Below, piece by piece: positions 35,435-51,022 of a stretch of DNA of 64,000 nt; within the stretch, counting starts at the first letter, position 1, and every line of letters begins with the position of its first letter. Source of the stretch: Pseudofulvimonas gallinarii (GTDB lineage Bacteria > Pseudomonadota > Gammaproteobacteria > Xanthomonadales > UBA2363); the NCBI RefSeq assembly GCF_004343305.1, contig NZ_SMAF01000002.1:80137-144136 (forward strand), written 5' to 3'. The notes beneath the pieces are model-generated. The model was not told the DNA's origin and did no database searches. It worked only from the letters and a program-made list of their open reading frames with translations. Position numbers and translations under genes: made by a program.

Positions 35435-36885
35435 GGATTCACGACCTCGCGCAGCTGCGCGATCAGATCCGAGGCCAGCAATCCGCGCGGCGAGGCTGCG
35501 GCGGCACGATCCCCGGCCAGCGCATGGGCCAGGACGCCGGCGCAGGCCGCATCGAAGGCCGCCAGCCCCTGCGCGAGCAAGGCGGCGATCGTGCCAGTCA
35601 GCGCATCGCCCATGCCGGCCGAGGCCATGCCCGGATTGCCGAAAGGACAGACGCGGACACGCCGGCCATCATCGACCAGCGTTCCGGCACCCTTGAGCAC
35701 GACGGTACACGCGTAACGATCGGCCAGCGCGCGCGCAGTGGCGTACCGGTCGCTTTCGATGTCGCGCACGCTGCTTTCGAGCAGACGCGCCGCTTCGCCC
35801 GGATGCGGCGTCAGGATGCAGGTGTGGGACAGTTTCCGCGGCGCCTGCGCCAGCAGGTTGAGCGCATCGGCGTCGATGACCATGGGTCGATCCGCTGCGA
35901 GCGCGGCTTCGAACAACGCGCGGCTCCAGGCCCCCTGCCCCAGTCCCGGACCAGGCGCCAGCACGTCGGCGCGCCGCAAAACCGGTTCCAGCGCATCGGT
36001 CGCGTCGATGCCATGCACCATCAGTTCCGGCTGGCCCGATGCAATGGTCGAGACATGGGCGGAGCGGCTGCCGATGCTCACCCAGCCGGCACCCGCACGC
36101 AGTGCGGCCTGGCCGGCCAGTCGAACCGCGCCCGACATGCCGCTGTCGCCACCGAGGACCAGGACATGGCCCTGCTCTCCCTTGTGCGTCCCCGGACGCC
36201 TGGGCGGCAGCAGCCGGGATAGATCGGCTGGATCCAGCAGTCGCGCCGCGTCGCCGTCTTGCGGCCCCTCCACACCCAGCCCGTCAAAGGCGACGACCCC
36301 TGTGACATCGCGTGCCCGGCCCGTATGCAGCCCGCGTTTGCGCGCCAGCAGGCACAGCGTCCGCGTCGCCGCGATGACCGCGCCGGGCGCGTGGCCGCTG
36401 TCGGCGTCGAGCCCGCTGGGCAGATCGACCGAGAGGACGGGCACAGCGCTGCGGTTGACGACGCCGACCAGCGCTGCCAGATCGCCATCCAGTGCGCGTG
36501 CCAGTCCGATGCCGAGCAACGCGTCGACGACCAGATCGGCTTCCGGCAGCGGCGCCTGCGACCGCCACCGCCGGACCTGGCCGCCCGCCGCGCGCCACGC
36601 GGCGGCGGCCTCGGCGGCTTCCGGCGCTTTCGCCTCGGCGGTCGCGATCACGGTCACCTCGATGCCGCGCTCACGAAGCAGCCGGGCCGACACATAGCCG
36701 TCACCGCCGTTGTTGCCGCCGCCCGCCAGCACCAGCACGCGGCGCGCCTGCGGCCACTGGCTGTGCACCTGCGCGGCGATGGCGGCGCCGGCGCGCTGCA
36801 TCAGCACCGACGGCGGCAGGCCTTCGTCCGCGAGGCGTCGCTCCAAGGCACGGACCTCGGCGGCGGTGTACAGGGACAGGTTCAT
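35431..36885 (-). CDS. nnr: Bifunctional NAD(P)H-hydrate epimerase / ADP-dependent hydrate dehydratase
   Basis: Repairs NADHX and NADPHX. 484 residues. The N-terminal epimerase (about 1-210) has LAGGGNNGGDGYVSARLL and DALLGIGL. The C-terminal dehydratase (about 230-480) is a ribokinase-like fold with VLGGDSGMSGAVRLAG, APGPGLGQG, ILTPHPGEAARLL and the catalytic MASAGMGDALTG. Overlaps tsaE. It is divergent from queG, with only 52 bp for both promoters. Confidence 0.95.
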   Translation of the reverse strand: MNLSLYTAAEVRALERRLADEGLPPSVLMQRAGAAIAAQVHSQWPQARRVLVLAGGGNNGGDGYVSARLLRERGIEVTVIATAEAKAPEAAEAAAAWRAAGGQVRRWRSQAPLPEADLVVDALLGIGLARALDGDLAALVGVVNRSAVPVLSVDLPSGLDADSGHAPGAVIAATRTLCLLARKRGLHTGRARDVTGVVAFDGLGVEGPQDGDAARLLDPADLSRLLPPRRPGTHKGEQGHVLVLGGDSGMSGAVRLAGQAALRAGAGWVSIGSRSAHVSTIASGQPELMVHGIDATDALEPVLRRADVLAPGPGLGQGAWSRALFEAALAADRPMVIDADALNLLAQAPRKLSHTCILTPHPGEAARLLESSVRDIESDRYATARALADRYACTVVLKGAGTLVDDGRRVRVCPFGNPGMASAGMGDALTGTIAALLAQGLAAFDAACAGVLAHALAGDRAAAASPRGLLASDLIAQLREVVNP

Positions 36886-36937
36886 GCGGGGATTGTAGGT
36901 TCAGCGGTACCCGTACGTCGGCACCTACAATGGCGCC

Positions 36938-38008
36938 ATGTCCGCCATCGATCCCGCGACACTGAAACCGGCCATCCTGCAATGGGGCCGCGAACTGGGC
37001 TTCCAGGCCGTCGGCATCGCGCACATCGACCTGCGCGAGGACGAGGCGGCGCTGCAGCGCTGGCTGGATCTGTACCGCCACGGCGACATGGAATGGATGG
37101 CCCGCCACGGCCTCAAGCGCGCCCGGCCGGCCGAACTGGTGCCCGGCACGATGAGCGTGGTCTGTGCGCGCATGGACTATCTGCCCGCCGATGCCGCACC
37201 GATGCAGGAGACGCTGGACGATCCGCAGCGCGCCTACGTGTCCCGCTATGCGCTGGGCCGCGACTACCACAAGCTGCTGCGCGGCCGACTGCAGAAGCTG
37301 GCGGACCGGATCGCCGACCACATCGGCCCGTTCGGCTATCGCGTGTTCACCGATTCGGCGCCGGTGCTGGAGAAACCGCTGGCACGCAATGCCGGACTGG
37401 GCTGGCTGGGCAAGCACACCAACCTGCTCGATTCGAAGACCGGCTCCTGGTTTTTCCTCGGCGAGCTCTACACCGACCTGCCACTGGCCAGCGACGAACG
37501 CGCCACGGACCATTGCGGCACCTGCTCACGCTGCATCGGCGCCTGCCCGACCGGCGCCATCGTCGCACCTTACGAACTCGACGCGCGGTTGTGCATTTCG
37601 TACCTGACCATCGAACTGCAGGGCGCCATTCCCGAATCGCTGCGGCCGTTGCTCGGCAACCGCATCTACGGCTGCGACGACTGCCAGCTGGTCTGCCCCT
37701 GGAACAAGTTCGCGCAGCCAACGCGCGAAGCGGATTTCGCCGTGCGCAACGGCCTCGACCAGGCGACACTGGTCGAACTGTTCGCTTGGGACGAGGCGGA
37801 ATTCCTGCGTCGGACCGAAGGCTCGCCGATCCGCCGCATCGGCCACGAGCGCTGGCTGCGCAACATCGCCGTGGCGCTCGGCAATGCCAAGGGCACGCCC
37901 GAGGTCATTGCCGCGCTGCAGGCACGATCCACGCATCCGTCGGCACTGGTGCGCGAGCACGTGACCTGGGCGCTGGCCAGGCATGCAGTCACGAACGCTG
38001 GGTACTGA
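36938..38008 (+). CDS. queG: Epoxyqueuosine reductase
   Basis: Last step of queuosine synthesis: reduces the epoxide of oQ34 in tRNA using cobalamin and two [4Fe-4S] clusters. 356 residues. The N-terminal part has WMARHG, YALGRDYHKLLRGRL and the conserved TDSAPVLEKPLA. The two cluster motifs are CGTCSRCIGACPTGAI and CDDCQLVCPWNK. The C-terminal ~80 residues form a HEAT-like repeat (SALVREHVTWAL) as in E. coli QueG. The link with nnr-tsaE (divergent) matches the E. coli neighbourhood. Confidence 0.96.
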   Translation: MSAIDPATLKPAILQWGRELGFQAVGIAHIDLREDEAALQRWLDLYRHGDMEWMARHGLKRARPAELVPGTMSVVCARMDYLPADAAPMQETLDDPQRAYVSRYALGRDYHKLLRGRLQKLADRIADHIGPFGYRVFTDSAPVLEKPLARNAGLGWLGKHTNLLDSKTGSWFFLGELYTDLPLASDERATDHCGTCSRCIGACPTGAIVAPYELDARLCISYLTIELQGAIPESLRPLLGNRIYGCDDCQLVCPWNKFAQPTREADFAVRNGLDQATLVELFAWDEAEFLRRTEGSPIRRIGHERWLRNIAVALGNAKGTPEVIAALQARSTHPSALVREHVTWALARHAVTNAGY

Positions 38009-38039
38009 TCCGCTTTCCGCGCGCCACGCCCTGGACGGG

Positions 38040-38661
38040 CTAAAGGGCTATCTCACCTTCCAGGCAGGCGCGTGCAATCCCGGCCCAGTGCTCCAATGCC
38101 GCCATGTCCGCCGCGTTCCTGCACAACAGGCGCCCCACCGCCATGCCGCGGTACACCGCAAAGGAGAGATCCAGCACGGTACGCACCGTGTCCTCATCCG
38201 CCCCCGTGCGCACCAGTGCCTCCCGCCAGGCGCGCTCGATCGGCAGGCGATACTTGCGCGCCATCGCCTGCACTTTCCTGCGCAGACCGGATTCGTGGTC
38301 GCCGAGGTTGAGCATCGACAACGCGATGGGGTAATTCGTGCCGAGGTAGAAGCGCCCGGCGTCCGCAAGGGCGTGCGCCAGCACATCGTCATCGGGCTGG
38401 AGGGATTCCGCCACCTTCAGGCTGGCCCTTGCGGAGGCCTCGCACAGGCTCTCGAGCGCGGCCAGCACCAGCGCTTCCTTGGTCGGGAAATGATGCGTCT
38501 GTGCGCCACGGGAAACACCGGCAGCCACCGATACCTTGTCGACCCGGAAACCCGTGTAGCCCTTGCCGCGCAGCTCGCGCACCGCACGCCTTGACGATGC
38601 GTGCCCGGGTTTCAGCGCGGCGCTCCTCCTGCGTCCGGCGTCGAACCGTCGAAGATTTCAT
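38040..38661 (-). pseudogene. TetR-family transcriptional regulator, frameshifted in the DNA-binding domain
   Basis: The ATG at 38661 (AGGGGATCTCA upstream) begins a typical TetR N-terminus, MKSSTVRRRTQEERRAETR, with helix 1 ARIVKA. The frame then breaks at the GG of 38583-38582, and the rest continues one base out of frame from the GTG at 38582 (VRELRGKGYTGFRVD, then VAAGVSRGAQTHHFPTKEA, then the ligand domain to 38040). Removing one G restores one 206-codon gene. As written, a start at the GTG would make a 180-residue protein lacking helix 1. The regulated gene is unknown; it is convergent with queG. An 8-bp-arm palindrome lies 166 bp upstream. Confidence 0.85.
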
Positions 38662-38983
38662 TGAGATCCCCTGTACCGCCTGCTCCGAAAAACAGTACCG
38701 GCATCGTAGCGGTCGCCGCAAGCGCACCATCCCTCCAATGCCGCTTTGTTACAGGTGGAACCCGGGATTTCCGGCAAACGGCGCATCCGGCACCGCGCCT
38801 CACCCGCGTCTGCCGGCGATTTTCACGGCCGACCTGCAGGGGGTCGGCCAACGCCGTGGCAAACGTAATACAGCAATGGCGGGCCATGGCGTTCGTGGCC
38901 GGCTTCGTGGCGGCCTGGACGCGCCCGGTGCGGGATTGGCATCTCGCGACCTGGCGATTCACCCACCGGATCCGGTCGAAGCT
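38662..38983. other. Intergenic region with a palindrome
   Basis: 322 bp between rarA and the TetR gene, both on the minus strand. No gene is supported. At 38827-38849 there is a perfect inverted repeat, GGCCGACC-7 nt-GGTCGGCC. It could be the end of the rarA transcript (no T run follows on either strand) or an operator for the TetR protein. Confidence 0.5.
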
Positions 38984-40339
38984 TCAGCGCCGCGCCTTGT
39001 CGCGTGCGGCGCGCAAGGCCCCGAGCTTGTCCCTGATCTGGATTTCCAGGCCGCGGGCGACCGGCTCGTAATAGCGCGTCCCGGCCAGCGCATCGGGCAG
39101 GCATTGCTGGTCGAGCGCGACGCCACCTTCGACGTCGTGGTCGTACTGGTAGTCGCGACCGTATCCGAGCTGTTTCATCAGGCGCGTGGGCGCGTTGCGC
39201 AGGTGGACCGGCACTTCCAGCGTGCCCTGTGAACGGACATCGGCCAGTGCCTGGTTCCAGGCCATGTAGGCGGCATTGCTCTTTGGCGCCACGGCCAGAT
39301 AGATCGCACACTGCGCCAGCATCAGCTCACCTTCCGGCGAACCCAGTCGGTCATAGCTGTTCCAGGCATTGAGCGCGAGATCCAGCGCGCGCGGATCGGC
39401 CAGGCCGATGTCCTCGCTGGCCATGCGCAACAGCCGACGCGCGACATAGCCGGGATCGGCGCCGCCGTCGAGCATGCGTGCCAACCAGTACACCGCCGCA
39501 TCCGGATCGGAACTGCGCACCGACTTGTGCAGTGCCGAAATCTGGTCGTAGAACTGCTCGCCGCCCTTGTCGAAGCGACGACCGCGGTCGGCCAGCACCT
39601 GCTGCAGCAGCGCTTCGTCGAAGTGATCGGCGTCTCCCGACAGTTCGGCGGCGATTTCCAGCACGGTCAGCGCACGGCGGACGTCGCCGTCGGCGACATC
39701 CGCGATCTGCGCCAGCGTCGCGTCATCGACCTGCCAGGGGCGATCGCCCAGGCCGCGTTCCGGATCGACCAGCGCGCGGCGCAGCGCCGGCACCATGTCC
39801 GCGGCGGTGACCGCCTTCAGCACATGGACGCGGCAGCGCGACAGCAACGCGGAATTCAGCTCGAACGACGGGTTTTCGGTGGTGGCGCCGACGAAGACCA
39901 GCGTGCCGCGCTCGACATGCGGCAGGAACGCGTCCTGCTGCGCCTTGTTGAAGCGGTGCACCTCGTCCACGAACAGCACGGTTCGCCGACCCTGCTCGAA
40001 GTTCGCCGCCGCGCGCGCGGTCGCCGCGCGTACCTCGGCGATGCCGCCAAGCACGGCGGAGATGGCGATGAATTCGGCCTCGGCATAACGTGCGACCAGA
40101 AGTGCCAGCGTCGTCTTGCCGCAGCCGGGCGGTCCCCAGAGGATCATCGAGTACGGCTTGCCGGACTCCAGTGCCGCACGCAGCGGCGTGCCGGCGCCGG
40201 CGACATGCGACTGGCCGACCAGATCATCCAGCGAAGTCGGCCGCATGCGATCGGCCAGCGGTCGCAGGGCGGACGTCACCGCTTCGTCACCGATGGGCAG
40301 GCCCGGCTGTCCGGGTGGCGGTGCGCCACGACGACTCAT
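38984..40339 (-). CDS. rarA: Replication-associated recombination protein A (MgsA/RarA)
   Basis: AAA+ ATPase that acts at stalled forks with SSB. 451 residues. DDLVGQSHVAG start, Walker A GPPGCGKTTLALL, Walker B VLFVDEVHRFNKAQQDAFLP, sensor 1 GATTENPSFELN, and the C-terminal tetramerisation domain after KSVRSSDPDAAVYWLARML. The ATG overlaps the truD stop (ATGA), so it belongs to the ispD-ispF-truD unit, where E. coli has surE instead. Confidence 0.95.
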   Translation of the reverse strand: MSRRGAPPPGQPGLPIGDEAVTSALRPLADRMRPTSLDDLVGQSHVAGAGTPLRAALESGKPYSMILWGPPGCGKTTLALLVARYAEAEFIAISAVLGGIAEVRAATARAAANFEQGRRTVLFVDEVHRFNKAQQDAFLPHVERGTLVFVGATTENPSFELNSALLSRCRVHVLKAVTAADMVPALRRALVDPERGLGDRPWQVDDATLAQIADVADGDVRRALTVLEIAAELSGDADHFDEALLQQVLADRGRRFDKGGEQFYDQISALHKSVRSSDPDAAVYWLARMLDGGADPGYVARRLLRMASEDIGLADPRALDLALNAWNSYDRLGSPEGELMLAQCAIYLAVAPKSNAAYMAWNQALADVRSQGTLEVPVHLRNAPTRLMKQLGYGRDYQYDHDVEGGVALDQQCLPDALAGTRYYEPVARGLEIQIRDKLGALRAARDKARR

Positions 40340-41361
40340 GGCCCGGATCGCTGGTAGTCCGCCGATTGGCTGGCATCGACGGTGTCGCAGAAAGCGGCGA
40401 GGACCGCGGTGGCAAAGCAGCCACGGGGCAACTGGAAACGGACGCGCAGCACGTCGTCGCCCAGCCATTCGCGGCTGAAACCCATGGGTCGCAGTCGCAG
40501 CGCACGCCGTTCCTGGCGCAGGTCGAAGCGCGCCAGGCCTTCGCACAGGACTGCTTCTTCCGCCAGGGCCTCGGCTTCGATCGTGGCCGCCTCGGCCGTG
40601 GCTGGCGATGCGCCGGCGCCCCACAGCGGGCCGGTCGGATGGATGTCGCCACTGCCGACGCGTCGATGGAGTTCGTCGGTGATGTCGGCTTCGGGGCCGA
40701 ACCAGCTGCCGCTCCCGTCGAGCTGGAAGCAGTCACCGGGAACGCCACGGTCCCAGTCGTCGCGTCGGACGCGCTCGGCCAGAACGAGATTGAACAGGTG
40801 CGAACGCGCCGTGCTCAGCAGCAGGCCGCGCTGTTCGTGCGGCAGCCTGCGCGGCCGATCCGCCGCCAGCCAGGATCGCGCACGCGCCAGGTTGCCCGCG
40901 TCGCGACCGAAGCGCTGCTCGCCGAACGCGTTGGGCACTCCGCGCTCTGCCACCGCCACCAGCGCCGCTTCCGCGGCATCGCGGTCGCCCTGCACCTCGC
41001 GCAGCGTGATGACGAAACGGTTGCCGCGATGGCTGCCGCGGCGCAGCTTCCGGCCGTGCCAGCTGCGCGCCAGCACCGTCACCCCATCCAGCGCCGGCCC
41101 GTGTTCGAGCGCGATGCGTCGCGGCAGGTGGATGCTGAACCACTGCCGTGTCACCGCGTGGCGGTCCTTCATGCCCGACCAGCTGACCGAAGACGCGGGC
41201 ACCCCGGCCCAGGCGGCGAGCTGCGTGCCCAGCCACGCGGTGTTGACGCCGCGCTTCTGGATCCAAAGCAGCAGGTGTTCACCCTGCCCATCCGGTTCGA
41301 AGCCGAGCTGTTCCTCGACTTCGAAATCCTCGGGGCTGACGCGGATGCGCGCGGTGATCAT
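40336..41361 (-). CDS. truD: tRNA pseudouridine(13) synthase
   Basis: Makes pseudouridine 13 in tRNA-Glu. 341 residues. The conserved [20 protein letters not shown] start, the catalytic Asp66 in [16 protein letters not shown], and NRFVITLR and [13 protein letters not shown] motifs are all present; the TRUD insertion domain follows. The ATG at 41361 overlaps the ispF stop by 4 bp and the 3' end overlaps rarA by 4 bp. An in-frame GTG four codons earlier is less likely. Confidence 0.95.
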   Translation of the reverse strand: MITARIRVSPEDFEVEEQLGFEPDGQGEHLLLWIQKRGVNTAWLGTQLAAWAGVPASSVSWSGMKDRHAVTRQWFSIHLPRRIALEHGPALDGVTVLARSWHGRKLRRGSHRGNRFVITLREVQGDRDAAEAALVAVAERGVPNAFGEQRFGRDAGNLARARSWLAADRPRRLPHEQRGLLLSTARSHLFNLVLAERVRRDDWDRGVPGDCFQLDGSGSWFGPEADITDELHRRVGSGDIHPTGPLWGAGASPATAEAATIEAEALAEEAVLCEGLARFDLRQERRALRLRPMGFSREWLGDDVLRVRFQLPRGCFATAVLAAFCDTVDASQSADYQRSGP

Positions 41362-41843
41362 CGGTGCGGCCACAGCAGCACCACGGCAAGCGCGGCAATG
41401 CCTTCATTGCGTCCGGTGAAGCCCAGGCCTTCGCTCGTCGTCGCCTTGATGCTGACATCCTCGATGCCGATGCTCAGGTCGGACGCGAGGTTCACGCGCA
41501 TGGCTTCCGCATGCGGGCCGATCCTTGGCCGCTCGCAGATCACCGTCACGTCGGCGTTGCTGACCAGGTAGCCGGCATCGGCGGCCAGCTGCCGCACATG
41601 GCGCAGGAAGTGGCGGCTTTCGGCATTGCGCCAGCGCTCGTCGCCGGGCGGGAAATGCTTGCCGATGTCGCCCAGCGCCAGCGCACCCAGCACCGCGTCA
41701 CAGAGCGCATGGATGACGACGTCGCCATCGGAGTGCGCGACGACGCCATGTGAATGCGCGATGCGGACGCCGCCGATGACGACGTGGTCGCCGGGTCCGA
41801 AGGCGTGGACGTCATAACCCTGGCCAATGCGGGGCGGTTTCAT
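41358..41843 (-). CDS. ispF: 2-C-methyl-D-erythritol 2,4-cyclodiphosphate synthase
   Basis: Fifth MEP-pathway enzyme: cyclises CDP-ME-2-phosphate with loss of CMP. 161 residues. Zinc site in [11 protein letters not shown] (Asp and His), [14 protein letters not shown], the [13 protein letters not shown] loop, and the C-terminal [19 protein letters not shown]. The ATG at 41843 is preferred to an earlier in-frame start because it gives the family N-terminus. 85 bp separate it from ispD; overlaps truD. Confidence 0.96.
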   Translation of the reverse strand: MKPPRIGQGYDVHAFGPGDHVVIGGVRIAHSHGVVAHSDGDVVIHALCDAVLGALALGDIGKHFPPGDERWRNAESRHFLRHVRQLAADAGYLVSNADVTVICERPRIGPHAEAMRVNLASDLSIGIEDVSIKATTSEGLGFTGRNEGIAALAVVLLWPHR

Positions 41844-41928
41844 GCGATGGCAACCTATCGTCGTTGGATCCGCCGGCAGGGCGGACAATGCATGCGATGT
41901 TGCGGCAAGTCTAGATCAGTGCGCAGGT

Positions 41929-42633
41929 TCAGCCGCCACGGCCGGCGGCGCGGAGCAGGAACGCCGCCAGTTCGAAGTCCCCGGCAGTGGTGACCTTGAG
42001 GTTGCGGGCGCTGCCGGGCACCAGCAGCGGCGCCAGGCCGAGATGCTCGAAGGCGCTGGCCTCGTCGGTCACCGTTGCACCGTCAGCACGGGCGCGATCC
42101 AGCGCCGAGCACAGCGCGGAATGACGGAACAGCTGCGGCGTCAGCGCGCGCCAGGCGCGCTCGCGCGGCAGGTTGCCCAGCGATTCGCCGCGGTCGTTCG
42201 CCTGCTTGAGGGTGTCGGCCACCGGCGCGGCCAGCAGCGCGCCGACCGGATGCGCGCAGCCCAGGTCCAGCAGGCGGTCGAGGTCGGCATGGTCCAGGCA
42301 GGGGCGCGCGGCGTCGTGGACGAGCACCCAGTCGTCGCCGCCCACGCGCCCTTCCAGCGCCTCCAGGCCGGCGCGTACCGAAGCCGCGCGATCATCGCCG
42401 CCGGTCGCGGTGAGCACGGGCTTGCCCTCCAGCGCCGACCAGCCCGGCCAGTGCCTGTCGTCCGCAGACAGAGCGACCACGGCGCCGGCGATGCGCGGAT
42501 GCCGCAACAGGACTTCCAGCGTCCAGTACAGCAGCGGCCGGCCAGCCAGCTCGACGTACTGCTTGGGGTAGTCCAGTCCGGTGCGACGGCCGATGCCCGC
42601 GGCCGGCACCACCACCCACACCTCGCCACTCAT
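41929..42633 (-). CDS. ispD: 2-C-methyl-D-erythritol 4-phosphate cytidylyltransferase
   Basis: Third MEP-pathway enzyme: couples MEP with CTP to give CDP-ME. 234 residues. Nucleotide loop VVPAAGIGRRTGLDYPKQY, the WVLVHDAARPCL motif and the VTDEASAFEHLG segment with the conserved acid for the MEP site. The ATG overlaps the ftsB stop by 4 bp, the ftsB-ispD-ispF order of enterobacteria. With ispE at the start of the window, three of the seven pathway enzymes are here. Confidence 0.96.
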   Translation of the reverse strand: MSGEVWVVVPAAGIGRRTGLDYPKQYVELAGRPLLYWTLEVLLRHPRIAGAVVALSADDRHWPGWSALEGKPVLTATGGDDRAASVRAGLEALEGRVGGDDWVLVHDAARPCLDHADLDRLLDLGCAHPVGALLAAPVADTLKQANDRGESLGNLPRERAWRALTPQLFRHSALCSALDRARADGATVTDEASAFEHLGLAPLLVPGSARNLKVTTAGDFELAAFLLRAAGRGG

Positions 42634-42935
42634 GGCTTGCGTTCTGGCCGTGCGGGCACCGCCGCGCCATCGATGACGTGATAGAAGGTCTCGTCCCGGC
42701 CGATCAGGCCCAGCTCTGCGCGGGCGCGCTCCTCGATGGCCTCGCGTCCTTCCTTGAGGTTGCGTACCTCGGCTTCCAGGGCAGCGTTGCGCGCCTTCAG
42801 TCGGGCGTTCTCGGCCTGCTGCGCGGTGATCGACTGCTCCAGCGCCCGCACCTTGGGCACGCCGTCGCGTCCCCACAGCTTCAGCTGCAGGAACACGATC
42901 AGGAACAGCATCACGACAATCAGCACGCGCTGCAT
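42630..42935 (-). CDS. ftsB: Cell division protein FtsB
   Basis: A 101-residue bitopic membrane protein of the divisome that forms the FtsQBL complex. A short cytosolic start, one membrane helix (about 4-20, LIVVMLFLIVFLQLKLW), a coiled coil (about 28-70) and the conserved ARAELGLIGRDETFYHVID. Too short to stand out by length, but helix, coil and position between eno and ispD identify it. It lies 149 bp downstream of eno. Confidence 0.94.
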   Translation of the reverse strand: MQRVLIVVMLFLIVFLQLKLWGRDGVPKVRALEQSITAQQAENARLKARNAALEAEVRNLKEGREAIEERARAELGLIGRDETFYHVIDGAAVPARPERKP

Positions 42936-43084
42936 GGCGGGGGATCGCGGGTGAACGGAGCGTGCGGCATCGGTGCTGGCGACATGGCGGCTCCGCTGAC
43001 GACGTGGGGCCGGCCCCGGCAGCTCCGCCGCGGGGCCGGATCGGACCAGATCGCAGTTTAGAGCCAATGTCGCCACTGTCGCGC

Positions 43085-49453
<6,369 letters not shown>

Positions 49454-49832
49454 GAAGTATCTCCCTCGGCACTCTGATCTTATGGACCGTGGCCACACCT
49501 CCCGTGTGCGCCGCGATTGACCATACCGGAACGCATGGAAAAAGCTGTGTCGCAAGACACAACTGTGAACCACATTTCGTGACGAACAGCACAGCTCGTC
49601 GATCGCCCGGACGGAACGTCAAGGCGAGCACCACGCCCACCACCCATGCACTGCTGTGTATCCTGAAGGCGACGCGACCGGGCGACGCCTGGGTGTGGCT
49701 TTGCCGATCCCCGGCAACCAGACAGCCTTTTGGCCAGCGATGGCGCGCCCGATTCGAGCCGTTCGGCGCTCAGCCTGCGCCGCGCCACCTCAGGGAAGGC
49801 GACGGTACATCGGCAGGCCCCGACGCTGGTGG
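49454..49832. other. Upstream region of the secreted amidase
   Basis: 379 bp with no supported gene. It holds a hairpin, GTGTC-GCAA-GACAC at 49547-49560. Read on the minus strand this stem is followed by AGCTTTTTCC, so it could end the transcript of the upstream HAF-repeat gene or act as a leader attenuator of the amidase. The promoter of the amidase should lie between it and 49453. Confidence 0.5.
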
Positions 49833-51022
49833 TCAGGGCGTGCCGGCGAATCCTCGCGGCTTCAGCCGGATCACGCGGCTGCGCCAACGTGGTGGCGCAT
49901 CGTTGATGCGGTCGACCAGCAGGATGTCGCGCCCATCGGCACTCACGCCCACGTTGGTATGTCCACAAAGATGTCCGGATCCCCATCGACCGGAAGCGAA
50001 ACCAGGCCCGTGTGGGAAGTCCACATAAATGCCCGCTCTCGATGGCTGCCGTCGTTGCGCGAACACACCCCCACCATCACGCTGCCGTCCGCACTGCTGT
50101 CTTTCGGCATGCAGTACCGCCATTCCCCCATTCCCTCACCGTCGAGGTCCCGACCCAGCCAGGCGTGCTGGCCGCCCTCGATCCAGTACCAGGGGTTGCC
50201 CCAATAGGGATGCAACGGATTCCCCCGCTCACGGCCCGCGCCGAACACGATACGTCCGTCACCACTCGCCGCTCGCGCCTGGTCCAGCAATTTCCCCTCG
50301 CCATCGCGAAGCAGAACCGGTTCTTCGCGCCTGTTCCATCGCACCGTGTAGGCAGGAATCGATGACGCCGTGAAAGGTCCTGGAACATAGCCATGGCCGA
50401 CCAGAACCTGGCCGTCGGCAGAGACGTGGAGCGGCAGCCAGGCGCCCGTGTGGAGCAGCTGCGAGTCAGCAGCCTGCAAAGGCGGCAGGAATGCGAAACC
50501 TTCCGTGCCTCCCCATATCCACGATCTACCAACGACAGCTGCGATCTGTCCGCCCACGACCCACTCGCCGTTCGGCGAGACGTTCATGGCGTGAAGTTGC
50601 CAGGCATCCTCGGGCAGCCCCGGCAGAAGCGACCAGCCATCGGCCTGCTTGAGATACGGCAGCTGCCGTCCCGCATGGTCGACAGTGACGGCCAGCGTCG
50701 ACCCGTCGGACGAGGCCAGCGTCGATGTGCGCTGGCCATAGGGCGCGAAGACGATCCCTCCCTCTGGCAGATCGTCGTCCTCCACGGCCAGCTGCCCGCT
50801 GCCCGGTTGCCACGCATAGAGCTTGTGCTCGACAAATTCGACACCCAGAACTCTTCCGTCGTTGACGAGCACGTCCATCCGCACGCCTGCCGTGTGCGGA
50901 TCTTCCAGGTGCGGCGACTCGAATTGTTCGACGTCGTAGAGGTCCTCCAGCTTCGGGCGCTGCCACGGACAGGCCACCTCGTGCGGTGAAGTCAGGCGTT
51001 GCAGGTCAAGCGACGCCTTCAC
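49833..51022 (-). pseudogene. HAF-repeat part of a frame-disrupted secreted protein
   Basis: Open from 51022 to 49943 (359 codons), with no signal peptide. The first residues (SLDLQRLTSPHEVACPW) complete the second repeat of the preceding gene, so this is the continuation of that gene in a shifted frame. It carries HAF-type repeats: MNVSPNGEWVVGG, LHVSADGQVLVGHGY, KDSSADGSVMVGVCS. Near 49958 the frame breaks a second time; the next frame continues with TNVGVSADGRDILLVDR and ends at 49833 in the original frame of the upstream part. Adding one base there and removing one near 51014 gives a single gene 51881-49833. Function unknown; HAF repeats are found in secreted surface proteins. Confidence 0.7.
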
